Positions 25,409-34,837 of a stretch of 64,000 nt of DNA are shown piece after piece. Every line of letters begins with the position of its first letter. The first letter of the stretch is position 1. The notes beneath the pieces are model-generated. The model was not told the DNA's origin, did no database searches, and was given only the letters and a program-made list of their open reading frames with translations. Made by a program: the position numbers and the translations under genes. This DNA comes from Methanothrix sp. (GTDB lineage: Archaea; Halobacteriota; Methanosarcinia; Methanotrichales; Methanotrichaceae), in assembly GCA_011620785.1 (NCBI GenBank), contig WOYM01000058.1, positions 1 to 64,000 on the forward strand. Reading direction: 5' to 3'.

Positions 25409-26147
25409 CCGCTTCGAAGGGAGACTGGGCCCGCTCCATCTCCTGGAGCTTGCCTATGATCTTCTCCATCTCCTTCGCCCTCTCCTCAAGGGCATGCATT
25501 CCCACCTCTATGCCCAGGATCCCGGATAGAACGCGCAGGACCTCTGATGCTGCCTTTGGATCGACCAGATAGCCACTGGTAACACCCATCAGACAGATCG
25601 CATCCAGTCCCCGTAGGGCTCCCAGGCCCAGCAAGAGGCCGGAGACGCCTATAATGCCCCCACCGGGCTCGTTCTCCTGGAAGAGAACCCCCTGCGTTTT
25701 CATCTCCTCCACCAGCTCGATGCTGGTGGCCGCGCCCATCACCGAGGACTTGTCCACGAACTGGCCGGTACCATAGCCGCCCAGAGCATAGATTCGCCGA
25801 ACCTTGTAGCTCTCGGCGATGTCCAGAAATATGCTGGTCAGCTCGTAATGGCCCTCATTGGTGGCACTCTGATAGTCGCCGATGATGATCAATAGATCGG
25901 GCTCCCCATTCTGCCCCCGTCGCGCATAGATCTCATTTTTCACCTGCTTGATGGTTCCATCCTCCTTCACCATCACCTGGGGAGGAAAATGGGGAGAGTA
26001 GATCTCAATGATCTTCTCGGCATGCAGCTCCTCTACCATGTGATCTGCCACCAGTTTACCCACGTGGCCTACCCCAGGCAGCCCCTCAATCATAATGGGA
26101 TCGGTGAGATCTACATCTTTTATGCGAAAAACCAGGGTCTCTTTCAT
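25377..26147 (-). CDS. PAC2 family protein (proteasome assembly chaperone-like)
   Basis: 256 residues. GLPGVGHVGKLVADHMVEE at the N-terminus and LALGGYGTG-like and GVSGLLLGLG segments place it in the PAC2/DUF75 family, relatives of eukaryotic proteasome assembly chaperones. A predicted coiled coil with EERAKEMEKIIGKLQEM lies at the C-terminus. The ATG overlaps the nop10 stop by one base (TAATG). Linkage of nop10, aIF2-alpha and PAC2 genes is common in archaea. Confidence 0.92.
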   Translation of the reverse strand: MKETLVFRIKDVDLTDPIMIEGLPGVGHVGKLVADHMVEELHAEKIIEIYSPHFPPQVMVKEDGTIKQVKNEIYARRGQNGEPDLLIIIGDYQSATNEGHYELTSIFLDIAESYKVRRIYALGGYGTGQFVDKSSVMGAATSIELVEEMKTQGVLFQENEPGGGIIGVSGLLLGLGALRGLDAICLMGVTSGYLVDPKAASEVLRVLSGILGIEVGMHALEERAKEMEKIIGKLQEMERAQSPFEAGGDEDLRYIG

Positions 26148-26305
26148 TATGCCTCCGAGGCGAGGACTCTCCTGTATCTGCCATAAGGATCATCAGGGGA
26201 GAACCTCGCTGGTTTGGTTGGCGCGGCACGGCCGCCACAGGCAGGACATATCTCCTTCAGGGTGTATCGAGCGCAGGACTCACACCGCAGGATCTTGGAT
26301 CTCAT
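26147..26305 (-). CDS. nop10: Ribosome biogenesis protein Nop10
   Basis: 52 residues, ATG at 26305 to TAA at 26147. It carries a zinc ribbon of two Cys pairs (CESC and CPAC) and the family end RFSPDDPYGRYRR. Nop10 binds Cbf5 in H/ACA RNP particles that guide pseudouridylation. The start overlaps the aIF2-alpha stop (ATGA) and its stop overlaps the PAC2 start, so it is embedded in one operon. Easily missed because of its size. Confidence 0.95.
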   Translation of the reverse strand: MRSKILRCESCARYTLKEICPACGGRAAPTKPARFSPDDPYGRYRRVLASEA

Positions 26306-27075
26306 GCCTCTCTGTAGAAAGCGCCCTCTCCGCCGTGTTGTTCTATATAGCTTACTATGGCCTGAGCGGCCTTTTTGAGAACGGACTCTGCATGCTTATA
26401 GTCCGGAGCAGTTACATGAATGCGGTATCGCGGTGCTCCGATATACGAAACTGAAAGGGTAGCATCCTTGTCCTTGGTCCTTCTGGCCTGTTTTAAAGCC
26501 TTGCGGATAACCTCTACACCATCCGGAGCGGGAGAGGTGATATCCACATAGCCGCTGATGTCAACCGACGGTATCTTGACATTATCTCGAGATAGGCTCT
26601 CTAAGATCTTGACATCCTCTTCGGTGAGATCGGCTTCGTTCAGAGCTTCAGCGCCACTGATCGCCGCCTCCTCCATGGCCAGATAGAGGCTGTCGTAGGC
26701 GGCCATGAGAGAATCAGCCACCCTCTTGGCATCCTCGGGCCGGTCTTTATAGGCCATCTCCAGCCATTTCCAGGCCTTCTGGTCCGCCTTCCACTCCTGG
26801 ATCTTCTCCCGCCTCTGATGCTCATTCACATCCTTGAGAGATAGATCGATGTGATGGCGGGAGGTATCTACATTCAGTACCTTACAAACTATCTTCTGCC
26901 CTTCTCGCACATGGTCGCGAATGTACTTGATCCATCCACTGGCTACCTCGGAGATATGAATCAGGCCCTGCTTGCCTGCATACTCGTCTATGGAGACGAA
27001 AGCACCGAAGTCCACCACCTGAGTGACGGTGCAGACCACAAGAGATCCGGGCTCTGGCCAGCCCTCACGTTGCAT
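26302..27075 (-). CDS. Translation initiation factor aIF2 subunit alpha
   Basis: 257 residues. An S1 domain occupies residues 10-85 (ACTVTQVVDFGAFVSIDEY, then GLIHISEVASGW), followed by a helical domain and a C-terminal alpha/beta domain that contacts the gamma subunit. It delivers initiator tRNA to the ribosome with aIF2 beta and gamma. The operon order rpl44e-rps27e-aIF2a-nop10-PAC2 is the standard archaeal one. Confidence 0.97.
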   Translation of the reverse strand: MQREGWPEPGSLVVCTVTQVVDFGAFVSIDEYAGKQGLIHISEVASGWIKYIRDHVREGQKIVCKVLNVDTSRHHIDLSLKDVNEHQRREKIQEWKADQKAWKWLEMAYKDRPEDAKRVADSLMAAYDSLYLAMEEAAISGAEALNEADLTEEDVKILESLSRDNVKIPSVDISGYVDITSPAPDGVEVIRKALKQARRTKDKDATLSVSYIGAPRYRIHVTAPDYKHAESVLKKAAQAIVSYIEQHGGEGAFYREA

Positions 27076-27081
27076 TAGAAA

Positions 27082-27249
27082 TCACTCGAGCACTTCTACT
27101 ACGGTAGTTTTGATCAATGCCTTGCCCCCAGTGGGCTCAGCCAATGTGCGCCCGCATACCAGGCATTTCACCACAGTTGAGGCATGGGCGAAGATCACCT
27201 GCTCATTCTCGCAGTCGTTGCATTTTACCTTGACGAACTTGCTGGGCAT
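27082..27249 (-). CDS. rps27e: 30S ribosomal protein S27e
   Basis: Start at 27249 ([10 protein letters not shown]), 55 residues; longer frames overlap rpl44e. A zinc ribbon of CNDC and CLVC pairs spans residues 10-32, followed by the [11 protein letters not shown] strand typical of S27e. It sits two bases after the rpl44e stop. Confidence 0.96.
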   Translation of the reverse strand: MPSKFVKVKCNDCENEQVIFAHASTVVKCLVCGRTLAEPTGGKALIKTTVVEVLE

Positions 27250-27251
27250 AT

Positions 27252-27533
27252 CTAGCTCTCCACCAGATCGAACTTGCCCGCCTTGAATCCGGGGCGGTTG
27301 TGGGCCTTCTTGCACTCACCACAGCGGTACCTCAGGTTAAGTCTCTTCGTGGGCTTGTCTCCGCCTGGAACCTTGGAGAACTTGCCCTGATTCCCTATTC
27401 CATTGGCTCTGAGCTTCTGCCTGGTAATGCGGGTCAAGGTTGAAGCCCGGCCTTTTCTCACCCTTTCCACCGTTTGTGCGGTGTGCTTCTTGCAGAACGG
27501 ACAGTAAGCGTTAAGCTTCTTTGGCATCTTCAC
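27252..27533 (-). CDS. rpl44e: 50S ribosomal protein L44e
   Basis: 93 residues; Met3 (27527) is the alternative start. Zinc site from CPFCKKHT near the N-terminus and CGECKKAH near the C-terminus, with the basic [12 protein letters not shown] region. Eukaryote-type ribosomal protein near the tRNA exit site. Confidence 0.96.
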   Translation of the reverse strand: MKMPKKLNAYCPFCKKHTAQTVERVRKGRASTLTRITRQKLRANGIGNQGKFSKVPGGDKPTKRLNLRYRCGECKKAHNRPGFKAGKFDLVES

Positions 27534-27539
27534 TTCTTA

Positions 27540-28106
27540 TCATCTCTGGATCTTCACTTCTGAAGCTAAATTTTTGTTGCGCAGATTTCTGGCATGGACG
27601 GCAGGGAGGACGACCACATCGTCCCTGGCGAGAAGGTAATTCTTCCCGTCAACTCCCGCAAACATAGGAACATCATCCAGCAACCGCACGACTTCGTATT
27701 CCCGCAATATATCTTTTTTGCCCGTTAAAGGCCTTTCGGTGGGAGTCATATGGGAGAGGATGGACTCCCGGCCGAGGGCAATGGTCGAGAGCATCTGCCG
27801 GTAGATCTCCGTCTCCTCTGCCGTCATGCCGGAGAAGACCTCCTCCCGAGAAGCCGATCTCGCATTGCGAAGCGCTCGGCGGACGATCTTCTTTATCCTC
27901 TGGTCGATGAGCTTGTTCAGACTGCTCCTCTCGCTCTTGAGGGTATCCTGCAGGATTTGAGCCTCAACGCTGAAGGGATCTATGATTTGAGAGAGCTCCT
28001 GGCTCATGCCGGTCAGATAAGTGCCAACCTGCTGATAGAAATCCTCATCCAACGGCTGAAGCTCCGCGGACTTGCGCTCTTCCCGGAGCGCATTGGCCAG
28101 ATCCAT
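27540..28106 (-). CDS. GINS complex subunit (Gins51/Gins15 type)
   Basis: 188 residues. The N-terminal alpha-helical A domain (residues 1-110) precedes a short beta-rich B domain (FAGVDGKNYLLARDDVVVLP), the A-B order of the Gins51 group. GINS bridges the MCM helicase, the GAN nuclease and primase/polymerase at the fork. The gene is next to priS, the linkage seen in many euryarchaea, and upstream of rpl44e. Confidence 0.9.
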   Translation of the reverse strand: MDLANALREERKSAELQPLDEDFYQQVGTYLTGMSQELSQIIDPFSVEAQILQDTLKSERSSLNKLIDQRIKKIVRRALRNARSASREEVFSGMTAEETEIYRQMLSTIALGRESILSHMTPTERPLTGKKDILREYEVVRLLDDVPMFAGVDGKNYLLARDDVVVLPAVHARNLRNKNLASEVKIQR

Positions 28107-28178
28107 TTCACCACCTCATCATCAAATTTATGCGGACTGATCTTAAGTGGCTGGATAGTATAATAGCTTTTCACCGTT

Positions 28179-29351
28179 CTAGTGTCTTGTCCTGGCCTGG
28201 GCCACCCCTCTGGCCATGAGGAATACCGCCAGGTAGAGGGGAAGCTCCTCGGTGCCCTCCTTCAGGCTGAAGCTCTGCCCTTTCATCTGGGTGTTGAAGG
28301 GCTTTGAGATCTCCAGAAAAACCGGTTCATCCCCGAAGACCACCGCATCCTCCAGGGGATCGAACTCCTCCAGAGCGCTGATCGATAAGGGCGTCACCCT
28401 CAGCCCCGAGCCGCCGTGCAGGCTCCCAGGACAACGGATCAGCCGGCGCACATCTGCGGTCACCGGCTCGTCGGTTTCGCCGCCCAGGATTTCTACAAAC
28501 TGGTCTATAAGATAATAGTTGATAACAAATTTCCAAATATCTTGAACACCTTTTAGACTATCCAGATTACCTGATCGTATATCATCTAAAACACGATCAC
28601 TCTTGATCCGCCTATAAAATTCGACAGCCCGAACATCTCCAATGTTTTTTATCGCAGTGAGCTTTTTCACAGCACTCTTTTCATCTAAACTGCGAATTTC
28701 TTCAGCAAATCTTAAAACTGCCTCATTAAACCTGCCACCCCATCCAGGTGAATTTTGAGCGGGACATCTGAGTGCGCGCACCTTCCCATCGCCAACATCA
28801 CCAGATATCGACACCTTAAATCTCAGGCGTTCGATATCAAGGCCCCTGCCAGTTAGGTAATCAACTACTTCGCGCCGCTCGTCCCCCCCAAAGCCATAGA
28901 TCCGCGGGTCCCGGACATGGATGTGATATCCCCGGCCGCCGGAGAAGACGACGCTAATTTTACTTTCCGCAAAACCGAAATCGGATAGCAAAAAGGAGAG
29001 GAGCTTTAGGGTCTCCCTCTTGACCTGCTCCAGCATCCCGGCATAGCTTCTGGCTGCACCGCGCAGGTGATCGGCATCCAAATCGAATATAAGGTCCGCT
29101 CCCTGCCATATCTTCTCCTTCATCGTCGGCGCACCGGGCCGCTGGTAATAGGCGGCGGAATGATAGACATGGCGGGGAATCATGGAGCGCACATAGTCCA
29201 CCAGCTCCCCCCGGCTGAAGAAGGACTTGTGCCGGCGCATGCCTGAGTCATCGAAGAAGAGAAAACCCCATTCCCTGGACTGGAGGCCTGGAGGGACATC
29301 CAGGGTGGCCTGGATATAATACTCCCGGAACTTCGATATGAGGAAGTTCAT
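28179..29351 (-). CDS. priS: DNA primase small (catalytic) subunit PriS
   Basis: 390 residues. The catalytic pair is Asp90 and Asp92 in LIFDLDADH, with the SGGRGYHIHV motif (about residue 137) supporting nucleotide binding. RCPGSLHGGSGLRVTPL is the conserved C-terminal segment. It synthesises primers with PriL, which is not in the window. The gene starts the replication part of the operon on the minus strand; a gap of 72 bases separates it from gins. Confidence 0.96.
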   Translation of the reverse strand: MNFLISKFREYYIQATLDVPPGLQSREWGFLFFDDSGMRRHKSFFSRGELVDYVRSMIPRHVYHSAAYYQRPGAPTMKEKIWQGADLIFDLDADHLRGAARSYAGMLEQVKRETLKLLSFLLSDFGFAESKISVVFSGGRGYHIHVRDPRIYGFGGDERREVVDYLTGRGLDIERLRFKVSISGDVGDGKVRALRCPAQNSPGWGGRFNEAVLRFAEEIRSLDEKSAVKKLTAIKNIGDVRAVEFYRRIKSDRVLDDIRSGNLDSLKGVQDIWKFVINYYLIDQFVEILGGETDEPVTADVRRLIRCPGSLHGGSGLRVTPLSISALEEFDPLEDAVVFGDEPVFLEISKPFNTQMKGQSFSLKEGTEELPLYLAVFLMARGVAQARTRH

Positions 29352-29375
29352 GGTCAGGGGGTTTATGCCATCACC

Positions 29376-30104
29376 TCAATACACCTCGGGCCGGCGGTCG
29401 GAAAAGCAGGGAATCTCAACTCGTACCTGGTCCCTCTCGGATAGGTCGACCTCGGCGAATATGATTTCTTCGCCGCTCTCCGCCCCTGCCAGCACAGTGC
29501 CCCGGGCGCTGATGATCATGGAGCCACCCCCTTCTGCCCAGTTGCAGGCCAGGTGAGGGATCTGGTTCTCTATCGCCCGGGCGAGGCTTAGCGCCCGCCA
29601 CTGCTCGCGCCGATGCTCAGGAAACTGGGCCACAGTCACCAGGAAGTCAGCATCCTGCAGGGTCAGGGAGCGGGCCACCTCGGGAAAGCGCAGGTCATAG
29701 CAGATCTCCAGCCCCACCCGGCCCCAGCGGGTGGCTATGGGGGAGATGAACTCCCCCCTATCGAAGTGCTTCTTCTCCTCGCCGAAGGGATGGATTTTGG
29801 GGCGCAGCTTCAAACCGGTGCGGTCCAGGCAAAATCCGAGGTTTGACCGGCCGCGACGGACTGAGCCGATGATCAGGCAGTCGTGATCCCTGACAATATC
29901 GCGAAACGGATCGAGCGCGGCGAGCATCAGATCCTCTGCACCTGCAGTGGCGGGCTCATAGCAGAATCCGGATAAAAAGAGCTCCGGATATACCAGTATC
30001 TCTGCGCCCATCTCAAGAGCAGAGCTGGCCAATCGGAGGGCCCGATCGAGGTTCTCGGGATCCTGGCAGGGCAGGACAGTCTGCTGAAGGAGGGCAGCAC
30101 GCAT
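29376..30104 (-). CDS. Carbon-nitrogen hydrolase (nitrilase superfamily)
   Basis: 242 residues. The Glu-Lys-Cys triad can be placed: Glu in LVYPELFLSGF, Lys in the EEKKHFDRGEF region and Cys in LEICYDLRFPE. This last motif is typical of Nit/omega-amidase-like proteins, so a role in repair of deaminated glutathione-like or keto-amide metabolites is possible, but the substrate is not visible. It is on the same strand as priS with 24 bases between. Confidence 0.88.
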   Translation of the reverse strand: MRAALLQQTVLPCQDPENLDRALRLASSALEMGAEILVYPELFLSGFCYEPATAGAEDLMLAALDPFRDIVRDHDCLIIGSVRRGRSNLGFCLDRTGLKLRPKIHPFGEEKKHFDRGEFISPIATRWGRVGLEICYDLRFPEVARSLTLQDADFLVTVAQFPEHRREQWRALSLARAIENQIPHLACNWAEGGGSMIISARGTVLAGAESGEEIIFAEVDLSERDQVRVEIPCFSDRRPEVY

Positions 30105-30157
30105 GCTGAAAAAGAGGCAAGTTCGTATATATTAAGATGGACATAAGCTAGGCCTGG

Positions 30158-30811
30158 ATGCCCAAAAGCTATCGGCGTTGGACATATGAGATCCTGGAGG
30201 GGGAAAACCATACGCACAGATGGCCAAATCTGGTCAGCCTCGCCCTCATGCTTTTAGTGGTTCTTAATGTCGCAGCTGTGATCATGGAGACGGTGGAATG
30301 GCTCTACTTCGCCTATGGACCCATTTTTGAGGCATTCAATGTATTCTCCATAGGAATATTCACCATCGAGTATATACTGCGCATCTGGAGCTGCATTGAG
30401 GATCCAAGATACCGCGCCCCTCAGGGCAGCAGACTGCGCTTTGCAATAACTCCCCTGGCAGTGGTGGACTTCATCGCGGTGTTTCCCTTCTATCTTCCAT
30501 TCGTCATCGCCGATCTGAGGTTCATTCGAGCCATGCGCCTCTTCCGTCTCTTCCGGATTTTGAAGCTGGCCCATTACTCGCGCGCCCTGCAGACATTCGA
30601 TGACGTCCTCCGGTTGAAAAAGGAGGAGCTTGGTCTTATGCTCTTCACCATAATCATTCTGCTCATCACATTCGCCGGGATTGGTCTGCCCGTACTGCGG
30701 CCGCCGGATAGAGGGACGCAGCCAAGATCTGGAGGAGGAAGGAAGGATTCTGGAGTGGCGAATACGGTGACCTGTGCTTTGGCCTCAGGCGGGTATATCT
30801 TGCCTGAGTAG
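30158..30811 (+). pseudogene. Truncated voltage-gated ion channel
   Basis: 217 residues. Helices S1-S4 of a voltage sensor are clear: S1 about 25-47, S2 with IEYILRIW, S3 with VDFIAVFPF and S4 with regularly spaced Arg (FIRAMRLFRLFRILK). S5 begins (MLFTIIILLITFAG) but after about residue 180 the sequence turns into a Pro/Arg/Gly-rich run. The pore helix and TxGYGD filter are missing; a faint echo (VANTVT, then GGYILPE) suggests the pore decayed by indels. An IS right-end remnant starts at the stop. Family: KvAP-type potassium channels. It cannot conduct as such. Confidence 0.75.
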
Positions 30812-30889
30812 GCTGCCAAGCCAATCAGCCAAATGTGACACAACATCATCGTAGTCGCAAGCCCCGTCCTCCAGGGCGGAGTAGTTGAC
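30806..30889 (+). mobile_element. Remnant right end of an IS605-group element
   Basis: These 84 bases align along their length with 14835-14916, the end of tnpB plus the right end of the intact element: both begin AG[CT]AGGCTG, share CAGCCAA, then CAAGCC, a GC-rich hairpin and the terminal TAGTTGAC. The hairpin here is imperfect. No tnpB body remains. It abuts the broken end of the channel gene. Confidence 0.6.
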
Positions 30890-30933
30890 CCGACAAATTG
30901 ATCTTCTCATAATTGCCATAAGATTCCTCGGTC

Positions 30934-31060
30934 CAGCCATTCGGACGGTTGGATGCAATGAGGAGAGGGCCGGGAGCGGCAAAAGGTAAAGGAAGAGATT
31001 GTAAGGAAAAGCCGCCCCTGGCCACAAACCAGTAGCGGTGCTATTATGCTTATTAATTCT
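30934..31060 (+). repeat. Copy A of a 125-bp dispersed repeat
   Basis: Closely related to 32097-32222. Shared core: GAGGGCCG[GA]GAGCGGC, AAAGGTAAAGGA, AAGCCGCCCCTGGCCAC and the ending TTAATTCT. In copy B the first part encodes the C-terminus of a small ORF; in copy A the reading frame is broken. The rest of 30890-31136 holds no gene. Confidence 0.7.
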
Positions 31061-31136
31061 ATCGGTTGAAGGCAAGGAATGTTAATATCCGCCGATATTC
31101 CATCATTGGATTTATCTTGGTCAAGATGCTTTACTC

Positions 31137-31907
31137 TTGGATATGCACCAATTCGTCCTCACCCCGGCGGCAGGAAAAAGACTGATTGCTAAAGCATTGG
31201 CCTCCCACCCTGCCATTTTAGAAGCGATGCGTTCCCATACCATAGTCATCATCGCCGGCACTACCAACGGCTACGTTGCAGAGGAGATTTTAGGGGCACT
31301 GGGCCAGGAGGAGGGCTTCTCTAAGAATCGGTTCTTCCGCGGGGTCACCCTCCTGCCGGGAAGGACCACCAATGAAGGCAGGCTGGCCGACCAGAGCCAT
31401 TTTCCTGGAGACGTGGTGATAGAGGAGGGGATCTGGATGAAGGGCGCTACCATATTCGATGTCTCCGCCAGACTGAAGGAGGGGGATGTCATCCTCAAGG
31501 GAGCCAATGCTCTGGATCTCGTCCGCCATCAGGCAGGAGTTTTAATCGGCCATCCCCAGGGGGGCACGGCAATCGCCGCCCTGCAGGCAGCAGTGGGCCG
31601 CAGGGTGAGTCTGATCCTTCCCGTGGGGCTGGAAAAACGTATACCGGGAGATCTGATCGATCTGGCGGCACGATTGAACGCCCCCGGCAGCAATGGCCAC
31701 AGGCTTCTGCCCCTGCCAGGTGAGGTATTCACCGAGATCGAGGCCATAAGGCTGTTATCCGGAGCCAAAGCTGAGATCCTGGCCGCAGGCGGGGTAGGAG
31801 GGGCAGAGGGAGCGGTCTGGCTGGCAGTGCAGGGCAGCCCCGAGGAGCTGAAAGCCTGTCAGAGCCAGATGGAAGCGATCAATAGGGAGGAGAATTTCAG
31901 GATCTGA
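31137..31907 (+). CDS. Conserved hypothetical protein, alpha/beta
   Basis: 256 residues, soluble. The N-terminus has [19 protein letters not shown], a strand then a glycine turn and helix, like a nucleotide- or sugar-binding Rossmann-type start. Further marked stretches are [29 protein letters not shown] and [17 protein letters not shown]. The many Gly-rich turns at strand ends suggest a small-molecule binding enzyme. I do not recognise the family. It stands alone between repeat copies A and B; start at ATG 31137 could be Met3. Confidence 0.75.
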   Translation: MDMHQFVLTPAAGKRLIAKALASHPAILEAMRSHTIVIIAGTTNGYVAEEILGALGQEEGFSKNRFFRGVTLLPGRTTNEGRLADQSHFPGDVVIEEGIWMKGATIFDVSARLKEGDVILKGANALDLVRHQAGVLIGHPQGGTAIAALQAAVGRRVSLILPVGLEKRIPGDLIDLAARLNAPGSNGHRLLPLPGEVFTEIEAIRLLSGAKAEILAAGGVGGAEGAVWLAVQGSPEELKACQSQMEAINREENFRI

Positions 31908-31944
31908 ATCCACATTCATCGCAGATAGCTATAAATCCGATCTG

Positions 31945-32172
31945 GTGGATTTGGCCGGCAGGATAAACATCTCCAGCGGCTACATGGAAGGCAACAAAGA
32001 CCTGGAGACGGAGTTCCTCAGCGATCTGATGAAGCTGGACTACGACCGACTCAAAAGGGTGCCTTCGTCTATCCAGAATGAGATGACCGCAAATCCGGTC
32101 ATCCGGACAATGAATATAATGAGAAGAGGGCCGAGAGCGGCGAAAGGTAAAGGAGGAAGATTGTTAGGATAA
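31945..32172 (+). pseudogene. Gene fragment, C-terminal part only
   Basis: The 75-codon frame starts at a GTG but stays open upstream to at least 31891 inside the preceding gene, without a good start signal. The text (DLAGRINISSGYMEGNKDLE, then DYDRLKRVPSSIQNEM and MRRGPRAAKGKGG) reads like the tail of a larger soluble protein. The last 25 codons lie in repeat copy B. A diverged twin of this end is present in copy A, also without its body. Either a small real gene or, more likely, one of two remnants of the same family. Confidence 0.4.
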
Positions 32173-32222
32173 GCCGCCCCTGGCCACGGAACTGTAGCGA
32201 AGATATTAATACTAATTAATTC
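32097..32222 (+). repeat. Copy B of a 125-bp dispersed repeat
   Basis: Partner of 30934-31060 in the same orientation. It covers the end of the 31945-32172 frame and the following AT-rich stretch to TTAATTCT at 32222. The match continues past the stop codon, so the repeat is not only protein similarity. Confidence 0.7.
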
Positions 32223-32262
32223 TTTCGCTCAGTTCACGCTTATGCTGCCGCTTCTCATCTAG

Positions 32263-32832
<570 letters not shown>

Positions 32833-32907
32833 GCGGCAGTGTAGACTGTCCCCGGAGAGGAAAGACTTGTTTCAACTTCTGCATAGCCTCTGGATTTACA
32901 AGGGAGT

Positions 32908-32994
32908 TCAATGCCCTGTGGGCCGCAGCACTGACTGCAGATCCTCTATCTTCACAGGCTTGCTGAGATAGCTGTCCATGCCTGCTTCCAGACA
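32908..32994 (-). pseudogene. Tail of a response-regulator receiver domain
   Basis: The minus strand reads CLEAGMDSYLSKPVKIEDLQ and then a TGA at 32908. This is the alpha4-beta5-alpha5 end of a receiver domain with the invariant Lys-Pro. Upstream sequence to about 33130 no longer reads in one frame and the phosphoacceptor Asp region is not found. The rest of 32833-33274 holds nothing else I can support. Confidence 0.65.
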
Positions 32995-33274
32995 TCTCTT
33001 TCAAGATCTGTTTGCTGGTCTCGGTTATCACCGGCCATTGATACTTTATCTCTGTCCAAGGTTGCCATCTGTCGCACCATCAGTGCTTGCTGAGCGTTGA
33101 AAGGTCGATAAGGAATATGGTATATAATAACTATTCGATAGAGTTGCAAGGGCTTTGCAGCTTATGATTTTTTCCTCGGAAAAGGTATGGCTGAGCCCAC
33201 CCAGGATCCTCAGCTACGCTGATCGAACGGGTGAAGGCTCGCCTCCAATGGCGCGATCGTCCTATTGTGAGCCC

Positions 33275-34294
33275 TCAGGCCGAGAGGGACTGGTTTTCCG
33301 GCAGCACAACCCTTGCCTCATCCTGGGGCAGAGCATCATCGGCCACTGTTGCGGGGAGCGCCTCGATGACAGCAGTCTCGTTCAATCCATCCTGATCCAA
33401 TAAGGAGACAGCAACCGCCTCGCTCTCAGGATAAGATGACATATTGAAGAGCTGAGCAGCGCTGGCCTCGGGCGGCAGAACGATATTTACGCTCTCATTG
33501 AATCCATCGAAGACCACGGAAGTAGTGGAGCTCATGCGAACCGCTATGTTCTCCTCCTCCGATGACTGCAGTCCCAGTGACTGGGGAGCCATATAAAGGG
33601 TCTCAAACATATCCGCCCTCTTTAAGAGCTGATCCTCTTTGGATATCCAGTAATGGACCTCCATGGTCATATTGCGGAAGAGATCGGAGAAATTCAGGGG
33701 GATGAATGGCACAATGGAAGCCACCTCCTGTGAAAAGGGATCGGCATAAGAGGCAATGTCTATCTCTGCTCGCACCTTATAGCAGTCCTCGTCCCCCACC
33801 ATCTCCGAGCCGACCAGAGTAAGCCGGGACTGATTGAACATATCGATCTGCTGGTCCAGGGAATTCTCTCGAGACCAGGCATCGCCCAATCCAGATAGCT
33901 CCATAGCGGTCCAGTTGCCATCCATCTTCATATAAATGGTGTCGTTTTGCAGATACTCTTCCAGGGCTAATGCCGTGGAGTTGCCCTCATCGCCGGGAAT
34001 AAAAGTCAAAGAGGCCATGACGAGCTTCAGGGCCTGATCGGTCATATTCACCAGGCCAAAGCCGATGGACCGGGTTTGAACCTGCTGAGACTGGCCAGAA
34101 GAGAGGTTCTCAAGCATCATATCCTGCTCCATCTCCATGGAGAAGGTGTAGGATTTCAGGTCGTCCGATGATGCGACCACCAGCCCCCTCAAAATGGTTG
34201 ATACGGGATCATCCTGGGAGCGGTCAGTTGACTGGCATAAAGCGCAGGTGCTTGAAAGCAGCAAGACCATTGCCAGAATCATTAGATATCTCAT
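33275..34294 (-). CDS. Secreted lipoprotein-like protein (LolA/DUF6612-type fold suspected)
   Basis: 339 residues. Signal peptide at residues 1-20 (MRYLMILAMVLLLSSTCALC), ending near a Cys. The body has the features of LolA/LppX-like carrier proteins: long antiparallel strands with SYTFSMEMEQDM, KMDGNWTAMEL, and HYWISKEDQLLKRADM (the typical xYWID-x-x-x strand). Many N-x-S/T sequons fit a glycosylated surface protein. A Gln/Glu/Ala-rich tail follows. Probably binds a lipid or quinone-like molecule outside the membrane; inference only. Confidence 0.68.
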   Translation of the reverse strand: MRYLMILAMVLLLSSTCALCQSTDRSQDDPVSTILRGLVVASSDDLKSYTFSMEMEQDMMLENLSSGQSQQVQTRSIGFGLVNMTDQALKLVMASLTFIPGDEGNSTALALEEYLQNDTIYMKMDGNWTAMELSGLGDAWSRENSLDQQIDMFNQSRLTLVGSEMVGDEDCYKVRAEIDIASYADPFSQEVASIVPFIPLNFSDLFRNMTMEVHYWISKEDQLLKRADMFETLYMAPQSLGLQSSEEENIAVRMSSTTSVVFDGFNESVNIVLPPEASAAQLFNMSSYPESEAVAVSLLDQDGLNETAVIEALPATVADDALPQDEARVVLPENQSLSA

Positions 34295-34333
34295 ATGGAT
34301 GATTATGGGGGTGCAGGATAAATCCGTTTTGCT

Positions 34334-34831
34334 CTATTCGATCTTCTTGAACATGCTTCCTTTGACTCCGCAGACTGGACACTTGTCGGGAGCCTTGTGA
34401 TCCACAGTCATGCCGCATACCGGGCAAACGTAATAGGGGAATGACTCCACCTGGATATCCAGCCCCTCGAGCATATCATGATATAGCCTGGCATGATGCT
34501 CTTCCACCGCATTGGCATAGGTGAACGACCTCTCAGCATCCCGGGCGCCCTCCTCCTTTGCTATAGCTATCATCTCTGGATACATATCCTTGAACTCATG
34601 CGTCTCTCCGGCGATCGCCTCACGCAAATTCTCCTTGGTGATCTTGATGGCCTTCAGGGCGCGCAGGTGGTTGGCTGCGTGCACCGCCTCCGCCTCGGCA
34701 GCGGCCCGAAAGAGCCTGGCGGCCTGAGTGTAGCCCTCCTTATCCGCCTGAGCGGCAAATACGCTGTACTTCCTGTTCGCTCCAGATTCGCCGGCAAACG
34801 CCTCCCTCAAGAAATCCTCTGTTCGGGTCAT
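34334..34831 (-). CDS. Rubrerythrin
   Basis: 165 residues. A ferritin-like four-helix domain with the diiron ligands in EAFAGESGANRKY, EAEAVHAANHLRAL, ETHEFKDMY and EEHHARLYHDML, followed by a C-terminal rubredoxin-like Fe(Cys)4 site (CPVCGMTV and CPVCGVKG). It reduces hydrogen peroxide in anaerobes using electrons from rubredoxin or similar carriers. The spacer between the two Cys pairs of the rubredoxin domain is the short, rubrerythrin type. Confidence 0.95.
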   Translation of the reverse strand: MTRTEDFLREAFAGESGANRKYSVFAAQADKEGYTQAARLFRAAAEAEAVHAANHLRALKAIKITKENLREAIAGETHEFKDMYPEMIAIAKEEGARDAERSFTYANAVEEHHARLYHDMLEGLDIQVESFPYYVCPVCGMTVDHKAPDKCPVCGVKGSMFKKIE

Positions 34832-34837
34832 ATCCTT

